Assembly (NCBI GenBank): GCA_937891565.1
Contig: CALAHA010000019.1
Span: forward strand, 1 to 11,803
Length of the DNA: 11,803 nucleotides
Source of the DNA: an uncultured Ilumatobacter sp.
GTDB taxonomy: Bacteria > Actinomycetota > Acidimicrobiia > Acidimicrobiales > Ilumatobacteraceae
Direction of reading: 5' to 3'
Positions 1 through 7,443 of this stretch are shown here, in pieces. Position 1 is the stretch's first letter. Every line of letters starts with the position of its first letter. The translations under genes were made by a program, and so were the position numbers. Below the pieces are notes generated by a model, which saw only the letters and a list, made by a program, of their open reading frames with translations, ran no database searches and was not told where the DNA came from.

Positions 1-1102
1 CGACCTCGGTCACCGCTCCGGTCGGTTCGATCAACGCGGTCTGCCAGTCGAACTGATCGCCGCGTGAATACCAGCACAGCCCGCGTGCAGGCCGTCCGTC
101 GGCACGCAGCCGCGCCAACCCGGCACTGAACTCGTCGAGCCACCTGACCTGCTGATCGAGCGGCAACGTGAGGTTCGAGGTCTCCGCGATCCAGAAGGGC
201 TGGTTGTACCGGTCGTGCCACCGCTCGATCTCGGCAACCGAAAAGTCGATCAACTCGCGTACCGACCAGTCGGGGCGATCGCCGCCGACAGCCGTCACCG
301 AAATGGGGTAGATGTCGAGCCCGGCGACAAGCTGGTCGTGTTGGGCCAGTGAGCGGATCCGTGCGAGTTGCGCCGCGTCGACCGTGTCGAAATAGTTGGG
401 GACACCCGGTTCGTGGCCGAAGTGAAGATCCCACACCAACCAACCAAGCGTGCGAATCCGTTCGACGTCCCCAGCAGCCTCGGCCGAGTCGGTGACAGCG
501 ACCGGGATGTCGAAGCCCTCCGAGCCAACCCACCAGCCATCACGATCGGCGTGCACCAGGGCCATTGCCTCAAGGTTTGCCTGGACGATGTTGGCCAGTG
601 CCTGAGCGTGCCCCTCTGGGGTCGCGATCATGTCGTTCCACACGCCGAATCGGGCCGACAGCCGCGCGGTGATACCTGGCTCGTTGACCGGAGTAAACCA
701 GCGGGGCCCGGGATACCGCTCCAGGAATGCCGAGACATAGCGAACGAAGCCGTCGACCCATGCGCCGTCGATGAAGCCGGGGAAGTGGTCGGGCAAACCG
801 AAGTGCAGAAACTCAACGACGGGTTCCAGCCCGGCCGCATCGCACGCGTCGAGCGCACGATCCCATAGCGTCCAGTCGTACACGCCCGGCGCGGGTTCGG
901 CGAGCCGCCACGGCGTGCCGTACCGAACGACCGCAGCACCTAAGTCCGCGATTGTCGCGAGGTCGGCCTCCATATTTTCGTAGTGGCCCGATGCAGCGAA
1001 CTGGTCTTGGCGATACCGCTCGCCAAGGCGCATCACGAACGGGTCGGAACCCTCCTCGCCGATCGACCAGACGAAGTCAGGAAACCCACTCGAATCGATC
1101 AT
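1..1102 (-). CDS. GH1-like glycoside hydrolase (clan GH-A), 3' end missing
   Basis: The gene reads leftwards from an ATG at 1102 and stays open for 367 codons to the window edge, so the C-terminus is missing. It looks like a retaining beta-glycosidase of the family 1 type. Residues 136-142 (WFTPVNEP) match the acid/base strand of clan GH-A, with Glu141 as acid/base. Residues 304-310 (WIAETSN) give a candidate nucleophile, Glu307. EFLHFGLPDHF around residue 100 resembles the GH1 'LHHF.LP' strand, and CWYSRGDQFDW (343-353) resembles the aromatic aglycone-site strand. No signal peptide is visible, so it is probably cytoplasmic and acts on an imported or intracellular glycoside. The start lies 22 bp after the stop of the monooxygenase-esterase gene with no clear Shine-Dalgarno, which suggests translational coupling in one transcript. 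The nucleophile context (AETSN rather than TENG) is divergent, so the substrate cannot be named. A related GH-A family (e.g. GH5-like or GH39-like) is the main alternative. Confidence 0.72.
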   Translation of the reverse strand, partial: MIDSSGFPDFVWSIGEEGSDPFVMRLGERYRQDQFAASGHYENMEADLATIADLGAAVVRYGTPWRLAEPAPGVYDWTLWDRALDACDAAGLEPVVEFLHFGLPDHFPGFIDGAWVDGFVRYVSAFLERYPGPRWFTPVNEPGITARLSARFGVWNDMIATPEGHAQALANIVQANLEAMALVHADRDGWWVGSEGFDIPVAVTDSAEAAGDVERIRTLGWLVWDLHFGHEPGVPNYFDTVDAAQLARIRSLAQHDQLVAGLDIYPISVTAVGGDRPDWSVRELIDFSVAEIERWHDRYNQPFWIAETSNLTLPLDQQVRWLDEFSAGLARLRADGRPARGLCWYSRGDQFDWQTALIEPTGAVTEV

Positions 1103-1124
1103 GTGGACAGAGTAGGCCGAGGCG

Positions 1125-3737
1125 TCAGGCAGGAACGTTGGCGCCGAAGAAGCCGCGCAGAGCGTTGGCCATGATTTCGCGCGTCGCGATTGGCGTGATG
1201 AGAACGTCGACCGCACCAGTGGAGGTGTGCGTGTGCCCCTCGGCCTGCAGATGCTCAACCGGGACGCCGGCCGCCGCCAACGCCTCGGCGTACGCATCGC
1301 CCTCGTCGCGCAGCGGATCGAATTCACAGGTGACGATCATGGTGGGCGGGAGGTCGGCGAGCGACTCGGCACGAAGCGGTGAAGCCTTCGGATCGCTGCG
1401 TTGCTCGGGGTCGCAATAGTGATCCCAGAACCACGTCATCAACGACGTCGTCAGTACGTACCCCTCGCCGTTCTCGATGTACGACGGCCTCGTGAGATCG
1501 CAGTCGGCCGCCGGGTTCAACAGCAGCTGACCGACGATTGCCGGCCCACCCGCATCGCGCGCCTGCTGGCACGCAACAGCAGCAACGTTGCCGCCGGCGC
1601 TCCAACCTGCAACAACGAGCTGGTCAGCGAGCAGACCCAACTCGTCGGCGTGCGCAGCGACCCACTGCACGGCAGCAAACCCGTCGTCGGCCGCAGCGGG
1701 GAATCGCGCTCCGGGGGCATGGCGATAGTTGACCGACAGGATCGCCGCGCCGGAACGCACGCACAGGTCGCGGCACAATGGATCGTCCGAGGTATGGCTG
1801 CCGAGCACCCAGCCACCGCCGTGGAAATACACGACCACCGGATGTGGCCCATCGGAATTCGGCCGATACAGCCGGTACTCCAAATCTCCGTCAGCGCCCT
1901 GCAGTACACCGTCGACGATTTCGCCGACATCGGGCCCCGGCGGCTGCAGACCCGCCGCCATGTCCACGAACGCCCGCGCCTCATCGACCGAAAGCGACTC
2001 AAGTGGCGGCAGGCCCATTTCGGCCATAGCTGCCAACATCGCAGCGACGTCGGGCTGTACCGGGCGAATGGCGCCGTCGTTGGTTGTCGAGCCCGCAGGG
2101 CCAGCGAGCGTGAAGCCGAAGTAGTCGCGCTCGACGACCTCGTCGCACACTTCGCGGTACGCGCCAACGCCGCCGGGATAAGGCAGGAACACCGAAGGCT
2201 TGCCGGGCACATTCGCGCCCATGTACCAACTGTTTGCCGTGGGTAACAGGGTCATGTTTGCGATGTCGTTTGAGTGCTTCACCCACTTGGTTTGGGCGAG
2301 CGTCGTTGGTTCGATCGTGTCCAACTGATTGGTCCGCATGTGGTCGACGAGGTCCGAGATCCAGTCGACGTGCTGCTCGATCGACACCATCATGTTCGAC
2401 AGAACCGATGGGCTACCGGGCCCGGTGATCATGTACAGGTTTGGGAATCCGACTGTCATCAGCCCGAGGTAGGTCATTGGGCCGTCCGCCCAAGCGTCGC
2501 GCAGCGACATGCCATCGCGACCCGTGATATTTGCTCCGACAATCGCACCGGTCATTGCATCAAAGCCAGTGGCGAACACGATCGCGTCGAAGCTCATCGA
2601 CTCGCCGGTCACATCGATACCCGACTCGGTGATCGACTCGATCGGGGTCTGCAGTAGGTTGACCAGCCGAACGTTCGGCCGGTTGTAGGTGGCGTAGTAG
2701 TTCGTATCGAGGCACGGTCGCTTCGTGGCGAAGTAGTGGTTGGTCGGGCACAACAGCTCGGCGATTTCGGGGTCGTCAACGATGCCGCGAATCTTGTTGT
2801 GAATGAACCGACGCATCGTGTCGTTTGCCTCGGCGTTGATACCCAGGTCGGTGAACGGCGTCAGCTGGCCCAGTTCGCCGCGTTGCCATGACTGCTCATA
2901 GGCAGCGTTGCGTTCAGCTTCGGTTACTTCGAGTGCACTCAGTTCGGCGAGGGGGACGAACGGTACGCCAATCCGTGAGTGTCGGGCCTCTTCCCGATAG
3001 TGCGCAGGGTCTTGGCGGTACTCAACCAGCCGCTCATCGGCGATTGGCCCGTGATGCGCTGGCATTGAAAAGTTCGGAGTCCGCTGGAACACGGTGAGCT
3101 GCGCGGCTTGCTCGGCGATGATCGGGATCGACTGGATGCCCGATGACCCAGTGCCGATCACGGCGACCCGCATTCCTGTGAAATCGACGCCCTCGTGGGG
3201 CCATTCGCTAGTCGAATACGTCGGGCCCTCAAAACGTCCGTTGCCCGGCACGTCGGGAACCTTCGGCACCGACAGGCAGCCGGTGGCCATCACGTAATGC
3301 TGCCCAACGACGTCGCCGTCGGTTGTGCTGACTGTCCACCGCTTCGTCGACTCGTCCCAGGAGGCAGAGGTGACCCGCGTGTCGAAACGGATGTCGCGCC
3401 GCAGGTCGTGTTTGTCGGCAACGAAGTTCGCGTAGCGCAGGATCTCGGGCTGAGTTGCGTACCGCTCGGACCATTCCCATTCGGACTCCAACTCGGGGTC
3501 CCAGCTGTATGAGTAGTCGACCGTGAGGATGTCGCAGCGCGCACCCGGGTAGCGGTTCCAGTACCACGTGCCACCGACGCCGTCGCCGACCTCGATAACC
3601 ACCGCGCTGAACCCAGCATCGCGCATGCGCTTCAACTGGTACATCCCGGCGAACCCTGCGCCCACAATCACCACGTCGACATTGGTCGCACCCGCAACTC
3701 GTTCTGCAGCCCGTACGGCACCTTGCTCGGCAGTCAT
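1125..3737 (-). CDS. Baeyer-Villiger monooxygenase fused to HSL-family alpha/beta-hydrolase (esterase)
   Basis: This is one uninterrupted 870-residue polypeptide with two enzymes. Residues about 18-545 form a class B flavoprotein monooxygenase. It has an FAD fold GAGFAG (26-31), GVGGTWYWNRYPG (53-65), an NADPH fold GTGSSG (195-200), an ATG strand FDAIVFATGFD (383-393) and GPGSPSVLSNM (439-449). The type I Baeyer-Villiger fingerprint FxGxxxHxxxWP is present at 169-180 but has Ser175 in place of His. Residues about 562-868 form a complete hormone-sensitive-lipase-type hydrolase, including its N-terminal cap. It has an oxyanion-hole HGGGW (639-643), nucleophile elbow GWSAGG (711-716, Ser713), a probable acid Asp807 in CEFDPLRDEG and a probable His837. 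The expected chemistry is ketone to ester or lactone with NADPH and O2, then hydrolysis to an alcohol and an acid. The protein is cytosolic. The start is supported by an AAGGGG Shine-Dalgarno 6 nt upstream. The glycosidase follows 22 bp downstream. The true substrate is unknown; a non-Baeyer-Villiger oxidation is possible given the His-to-Ser change. Confidence 0.93.
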   Translation of the reverse strand: MTAEQGAVRAAERVAGATNVDVVIVGAGFAGMYQLKRMRDAGFSAVVIEVGDGVGGTWYWNRYPGARCDILTVDYSYSWDPELESEWEWSERYATQPEILRYANFVADKHDLRRDIRFDTRVTSASWDESTKRWTVSTTDGDVVGQHYVMATGCLSVPKVPDVPGNGRFEGPTYSTSEWPHEGVDFTGMRVAVIGTGSSGIQSIPIIAEQAAQLTVFQRTPNFSMPAHHGPIADERLVEYRQDPAHYREEARHSRIGVPFVPLAELSALEVTEAERNAAYEQSWQRGELGQLTPFTDLGINAEANDTMRRFIHNKIRGIVDDPEIAELLCPTNHYFATKRPCLDTNYYATYNRPNVRLVNLLQTPIESITESGIDVTGESMSFDAIVFATGFDAMTGAIVGANITGRDGMSLRDAWADGPMTYLGLMTVGFPNLYMITGPGSPSVLSNMMVSIEQHVDWISDLVDHMRTNQLDTIEPTTLAQTKWVKHSNDIANMTLLPTANSWYMGANVPGKPSVFLPYPGGVGAYREVCDEVVERDYFGFTLAGPAGSTTNDGAIRPVQPDVAAMLAAMAEMGLPPLESLSVDEARAFVDMAAGLQPPGPDVGEIVDGVLQGADGDLEYRLYRPNSDGPHPVVVYFHGGGWVLGSHTSDDPLCRDLCVRSGAAILSVNYRHAPGARFPAAADDGFAAVQWVAAHADELGLLADQLVVAGWSAGGNVAAVACQQARDAGGPAIVGQLLLNPAADCDLTRPSYIENGEGYVLTTSLMTWFWDHYCDPEQRSDPKASPLRAESLADLPPTMIVTCEFDPLRDEGDAYAEALAAAGVPVEHLQAEGHTHTSTGAVDVLITPIATREIMANALRGFFGANVPA

Positions 3738-3982
3738 GTTGATCCCCTTCGATCAGCTCTGGTGCATTGTCGCGCTCAAGAGCAGCGAGGATCGAAGCGT
3801 GAGCACTTGCACCTACTTGCCTCCCGGGGGTCGTAGCGATCAGTCGCTGGAGCGAGTGCGCCGCGGCCGAGCCACCGCACCGCGAACAACGAGCCGATCG
3901 ACTTTCAAAACTCGCAGCAGCTTGCGGCTTACCTGCCGATAAGGACCCAGTCGTCGGTGGCCGCGCTGCGCGACACTTATGC
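3738..3982. promoter_or_regulatory. Divergent intergenic region between two flavoprotein genes
   Basis: This 245-bp stretch separates the minus-strand monooxygenase-esterase gene (start 3737) from the plus-strand flavoprotein gene (start 3983), so promoters for both must lie here or overlap it. I could not identify a convincing -35/-10 pair for either direction. There are small dyads: CTTCGATC/GATCGAAG (3747-3754 and 3790-3797) and AGCGA-TCAG-TCGCT (3835-3848). Either could be a regulator site, but they are short. No regulator gene is adjacent. Frames run open across parts of the region, but none has recognisable protein features. Confidence 0.5.
3744..3750 (-). promoter_or_regulatory. Shine-Dalgarno of the monooxygenase-esterase gene
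   Basis: On the minus strand the bases read GAAGGGG, 6 nt before the ATG at 3737. This is the clearest ribosome binding site in the window and fixes the start of the fusion protein. The left arm of a spaced 8-bp inverted repeat (CTTCGATC at 3747-3754, GATCGAAG at 3790-3797) overlaps it, which could allow a leader hairpin or repressor to affect initiation, but this is only a possibility. Confidence 0.7.
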
Positions 3983-5368
3983 ATGGACACGAACTACTTG
4001 ATCATCGGCGCTGGAGCGATGGGTATGGCGTTTGCCGACACCATCCTCAACGAAATGCCCGAAGCAACGCTCACGATTGTCGACCGGCAGAGTCGACCCG
4101 GTGGACACTGGAACGACGCCTATCCATTCGTCCGGCTACATCAGCCGTCGGCGTTCTATGGGGTGAACTCCCGTCCGCTCGGCAACGATGTGAAAGACGC
4201 CGTTGGTTGGAATGCTGGCCTGTACGAACTCGCAACGGGTGCCGAGGTGATGGCCTACTACGACCACGTGATGCATCGCGATTTCCTCCCATCGGGCCGT
4301 GTCACGTACCTCCCGATGACCGAGTACGAACCCGCAACCGGCGATCTCGTGTCGCTCACGACGGGCATGCGGACCAGCGTCAACGCGGCAACGCTGGTCG
4401 ATGCCACCTACATGAACGTGACGGTCCCGTCGCAGCGTCCGCCCGTGTACGACGTCGCTGACGGAGTGCGCTGTACGCCGCTCAATAACCTCCCCAAGCT
4501 GAGCCAGCCGGCTGACGGCTACACGATCATCGGCGCTGGCAAGACCGGAGCTGACGCCTGCCTTTGGCTGCTGCGTAACGGCGTCGACCCGGACCAGATC
4601 CGCTGGATCATGCCGCGCGACTCCTGGTACATCGACCGCAAAACCATCCAGCCAGGTGATTTCTTCGAGGGCACCGCCGAACGGTTTATCACCCAGTTCA
4701 AGCACATTGCCGAGTCTGACTCAATCGCTGACCTGTTCTCCCGGCTCGAAGCCGACGGCATTCTGCTCCGCCTCACCACCGACGTCGAACCAACGATGTA
4801 CCGCTGCTCGACGATCACCCAAGACGAACTCGCTCAGCTCCGCCGGATCACTCACGTTGTCCGCCTTGGCCGGGTACAACGCATCGACATCGATCAGATC
4901 GTCCTCGACGAGGGAGTGGTTCCCACGAGCGGCGACACCGCCCACATCGACTGCACCGCCGACGGCCTCGAACGTCGCCCGCCGAAGCAGGTCTTCGACG
5001 GCAACCGCATCACGCTCCAGACCGTCCGGCACTGCCAGCAGGTCTTCAGCGCTGCATTCATTGCACACTGCGAAGCGGCGTACGAGACAGCCGACGAAAA
5101 GAACCATCTCTGCGGTGTCGTGCCCCACCCCGACGCCGCTACCGACTGGATCCGCACCGCGTACGGCAACTCGTTGAACAGCGCGAACTGGGGTGCCGAT
5201 CCGGCTCTCCAGGCGTGGCTGGCCAACAGTCGCCTCGACGGATTCAGCTCGGCCGATACGCCGAGTGATGAGCTGATCAACGTGATGATGGGTGCGCTCG
5301 ACCACGCTGAGCCCGCCCTCGCGAAGCTCGAGCAGTACGTCGCCGAACTCGACGCGGCCGGCAGGTAG
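3983..5368 (+). CDS. FAD/NAD(P)-binding oxidoreductase, monooxygenase-like, uncharacterised
   Basis: This is a 461-residue cytosolic flavoprotein with two dinucleotide-binding folds. The N-terminus has the FAD motif GAGAMG (9-14), an acidic end of strand 2 (IVDRQ, 32-36) and the FAD-contacting RPGGHWNDAYPFVRLHQPS (38-56), which recalls flavin monooxygenases and N-hydroxylases. A second Rossmann motif, GAGKTG (184-189), probably binds NAD(P)H. There is no Cys-x4-Cys redox pair, so it is not a classical disulfide reductase, and no Baeyer-Villiger fingerprint. The C-terminal third has no motif I recognise. Known relatives are mostly annotated only as NAD(P)/FAD-binding proteins, so the substrate is unknown. 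The ATG at 3983 sits at the start of the beta-strand before GAGAMG, leaving no room for a later start; no Shine-Dalgarno is close. It is divergent from the monooxygenase-esterase gene and may serve the same oxidation pathway. It ends 11 bp from the convergent SEC-C gene. Confidence 0.88.
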   Translation: MDTNYLIIGAGAMGMAFADTILNEMPEATLTIVDRQSRPGGHWNDAYPFVRLHQPSAFYGVNSRPLGNDVKDAVGWNAGLYELATGAEVMAYYDHVMHRDFLPSGRVTYLPMTEYEPATGDLVSLTTGMRTSVNAATLVDATYMNVTVPSQRPPVYDVADGVRCTPLNNLPKLSQPADGYTIIGAGKTGADACLWLLRNGVDPDQIRWIMPRDSWYIDRKTIQPGDFFEGTAERFITQFKHIAESDSIADLFSRLEADGILLRLTTDVEPTMYRCSTITQDELAQLRRITHVVRLGRVQRIDIDQIVLDEGVVPTSGDTAHIDCTADGLERRPPKQVFDGNRITLQTVRHCQQVFSAAFIAHCEAAYETADEKNHLCGVVPHPDAATDWIRTAYGNSLNSANWGADPALQAWLANSRLDGFSSADTPSDELINVMMGALDHAEPALAKLEQYVAELDAAGR

Positions 5369-5379
5369 CCGCCCGCGTT

Positions 5380-7443
5380 CTACTCGTCTGAGAGGTCGGC
5401 CTCGTCCAGGCCGAGCGCTTCGAAGTCGAGGCCGTCGAGTCCCAGGCCCTCGAGTCCGAGTTGGCTCATCAGGTCATCGTGGGTCGGTGCGAGCTGATCA
5501 CCAATCAGGCCGGCAATACCGAGGGCGTCACGTGCCTCGATCGCTGCGACGACATTTTCCGCGATTGACGGATCGCACGGCATGAAGCCACCGAAAGCAC
5601 GCCAACCGTCGCCGACCGGCAGCGGACGGCCGATCATCAAATCGCCCGTCTCGATGCCCGAGCCCGACTCCATTTCGCCAACGGTGATTCCTACACCGGT
5701 GACGATGTTGCGCAGCTCGACTCGTTGACCGGCGAGCTTCACGATCTCAAACACGCCACGATCGATCGCAGCCCACTGCGTCGCCAACTCGAACTCGTCG
5801 GCTGGCAGCAACTCCTGGCGCGCTTCCAGGAAGCGCGCGAAGTCGCCACCTTCGTGGAGGGCGACGTCGGCGATGAACGGCGAGAACCGCATCTGCTCGA
5901 CGATTTCACCGTCGTCGACGTGTGCGCAGACGGCGTCGGCCAGAGTCTCGATCAGCGCAGCATTACGTGCCCGCCCGAAGCGCATGGCCTTGCCGTGCAC
6001 CCACGGCGCCCGGTATTCGAGCCCGTGCATCGGCTGATCGTTGATGTGGCACTTCTTGAACTTCTTGCCCGATCCGCAGGGGCACGGATCGTTCCGGTCG
6101 GCCACGGCCTTTGGGCGCGTCATGGCGAACGGCTCGATCTCGAACAGCAGCTCCAGGTCGGGCGTGTGCGTTTCGGCCTCGCCCTTGATCGATGCCAGGT
6201 GGTCCAACGCACCGGCGCGCTGCAGCAGCGCATATGCAACCGTGGCATCGCTGCGATCTGCAGCGAACTCGGCCGCTGCGAGCAGGAGCGGCTTGGCCTC
6301 AGTCGACTCGACAACCTCGTCAAGCACGGCGATTGCATCGAGTGGGCGGCCCACCCGGTCGAGGCAGCGAACACGGAAAGCGGTGATGTCATCGCTCTCC
6401 ACACGGGCATCAATGAGCGCCTCGACGAAACCGAGGTGTGCTGCTGCCGTGTCAGCCATCTGGCCGGGCAGTGCAACCATTTGCGGCTGCGGGCCGGCAC
6501 TGAATGCCTCGATGACTTTGGTGTCAGCGAAAAGATCAGCAATGGCTCCCGCATCGCTGATCGTGTGGCTGCTCTGCCACTGCGCGAGTGCAGCAGTTAG
6601 CGCCCGGTACGCCGTGGTCTGCGTCTCAGTCAGCTCGAAGAGCAGCGCGGCAATGTTCGACGTGCGCCAGGTGGCGAGCGCGTCCCAGTCGAAGCCGGGC
6701 ATCGCCACGTCACGGTCTCGAACTTCAAAGCCTGCGGCCTCGAACAACGTGGTCAGGGGTGGCATCGGCGCGTCGGTGAAGGCCGATCGATCGATTGCGA
6801 TGGCTTCGAGTAGTGCCGACGTGTCGGTTGCACGTTCCAACCCCACGGGCACCGAGACCCCTGCTGCGACCGAGAATTCGGCGTTGCGCGGGTCGTTGAG
6901 GGTGACCTGGAATCCGGCCTGTGCAGCAGCGATCTGGGCAGCGGTTGGTGCGGCCGGACCATTCGAGAGGCTCCAATGCGTCGCACCGTCGCGCAACGTC
7001 ACCGATACCCAACCAGGTCGGAGCGACTCGGCCACTGGGTCAGGAAGTACGAGCGAGTCATGGACGTCGTCGAGGCTCTCGACTTCGAGTAGACCCATGA
7101 CCTGGCCGGCATCGTCGACGCACGCGACCTCGTTGGTGACGAGCCACCAGACGAGAGGGTCGATGGCCATGGTGTCTTCAATGATTCGCGCCGCAAGGTC
7201 TTGCTCAGTCACTTCGATGGTCCACTTGGTGCCGTCGAAGAACCGGGGAAGAAACATCAGCCCGCCGGCAAGATCACCGAACGCACCTTCCATTGAGGTC
7301 ACTCGGTCGAGCGTCTCGCCCTGGTATTCGCCGAGGTCAATGCCCGCAGACTTGAGGGCGGCAAGCACGTCGTCGATCGGAACGACACGATTGGCCAAGA
7401 CCGTCGGCAGGGCGTCGAGGATCTCGGGGTCAGTACTCGTCAT
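5380..7443 (-). CDS. SEC-C motif protein of unknown function
   Basis: This is a 687-residue soluble protein with no signal peptide or membrane segment. Its one recognisable motif is a SEC-C zinc-binding element at about 450-466 (RNDPCPCGSGKKFKKCH), with ligands Cys454, Cys456, Cys465 and His466. SEC-C occurs at the C-terminus of SecA and in many otherwise unrelated proteins, where it is thought to mediate binding to ribosomes, nucleic acid or protein partners. Here it lies in the middle. The 220 residues before it include helical, TPR-like sequence (about 330-420). The 200 residues after it look like a compact alpha/beta domain that I do not recognise. The protein ends in an acidic tail with four LGLxx-type pentads (662-681). 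Upstream is a 195-bp gap after the dehydrogenase gene. A small ORF there ends by ATGA overlap with this start. No normal Shine-Dalgarno is visible. A function cannot be assigned; it is not SecA. Confidence 0.85.
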   Translation of the reverse strand: MTSTDPEILDALPTVLANRVVPIDDVLAALKSAGIDLGEYQGETLDRVTSMEGAFGDLAGGLMFLPRFFDGTKWTIEVTEQDLAARIIEDTMAIDPLVWWLVTNEVACVDDAGQVMGLLEVESLDDVHDSLVLPDPVAESLRPGWVSVTLRDGATHWSLSNGPAAPTAAQIAAAQAGFQVTLNDPRNAEFSVAAGVSVPVGLERATDTSALLEAIAIDRSAFTDAPMPPLTTLFEAAGFEVRDRDVAMPGFDWDALATWRTSNIAALLFELTETQTTAYRALTAALAQWQSSHTISDAGAIADLFADTKVIEAFSAGPQPQMVALPGQMADTAAAHLGFVEALIDARVESDDITAFRVRCLDRVGRPLDAIAVLDEVVESTEAKPLLLAAAEFAADRSDATVAYALLQRAGALDHLASIKGEAETHTPDLELLFEIEPFAMTRPKAVADRNDPCPCGSGKKFKKCHINDQPMHGLEYRAPWVHGKAMRFGRARNAALIETLADAVCAHVDDGEIVEQMRFSPFIADVALHEGGDFARFLEARQELLPADEFELATQWAAIDRGVFEIVKLAGQRVELRNIVTGVGITVGEMESGSGIETGDLMIGRPLPVGDGWRAFGGFMPCDPSIAENVVAAIEARDALGIAGLIGDQLAPTHDDLMSQLGLEGLGLDGLDFEALGLDEADLSDE
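5401..5460 (-). repeat. 15-bp tandem coding repeat (LGLxx pentads) at the end of the SEC-C gene
   Basis: Four consecutive 15-bp units encode LGLEG, LGLDG, LDFEA and LGLDE (residues 662-681 of the SEC-C protein). The leucines fall every two and five residues and an acidic residue occurs in each unit. The DNA units differ mainly at third positions, which suggests the repeat is kept at the protein level rather than being a recent slippage product. It may be a short amphipathic interaction tail. Confidence 0.6.

Noticed and set aside
368..868. 166-codon plus-strand frame opposite the glycosidase
   Set aside because: The minus strand here encodes the NEP and AET catalytic strands in one continuous frame to the window edge; the plus-strand frame is a shadow.
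1401..2246. 281-codon plus-strand frame opposite the esterase domain
   Set aside because: Low-complexity Arg/Ala/His-rich composition with no recognisable domain; the minus-strand frame carries all the catalytic motifs.
3922..3943. TTGCGG...GATAAG as a -35/-10 promoter for the plus-strand flavoprotein
   Set aside because: The spacer is only about 10 bp, far below the 16-18 bp needed.
3229..3990. 253-codon minus-strand frame running from the intergenic region into the monooxygenase gene
   Set aside because: It is in the wrong frame relative to the FAD motif, is Cys/Arg-rich, and has no start signal; the AAGGGG site supports the ATG at 3737 in the real frame.
5369..5379. Bidirectional terminator between the convergent genes
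   Set aside because: The gap is 11 bp with no dyad or T-run that I can see.
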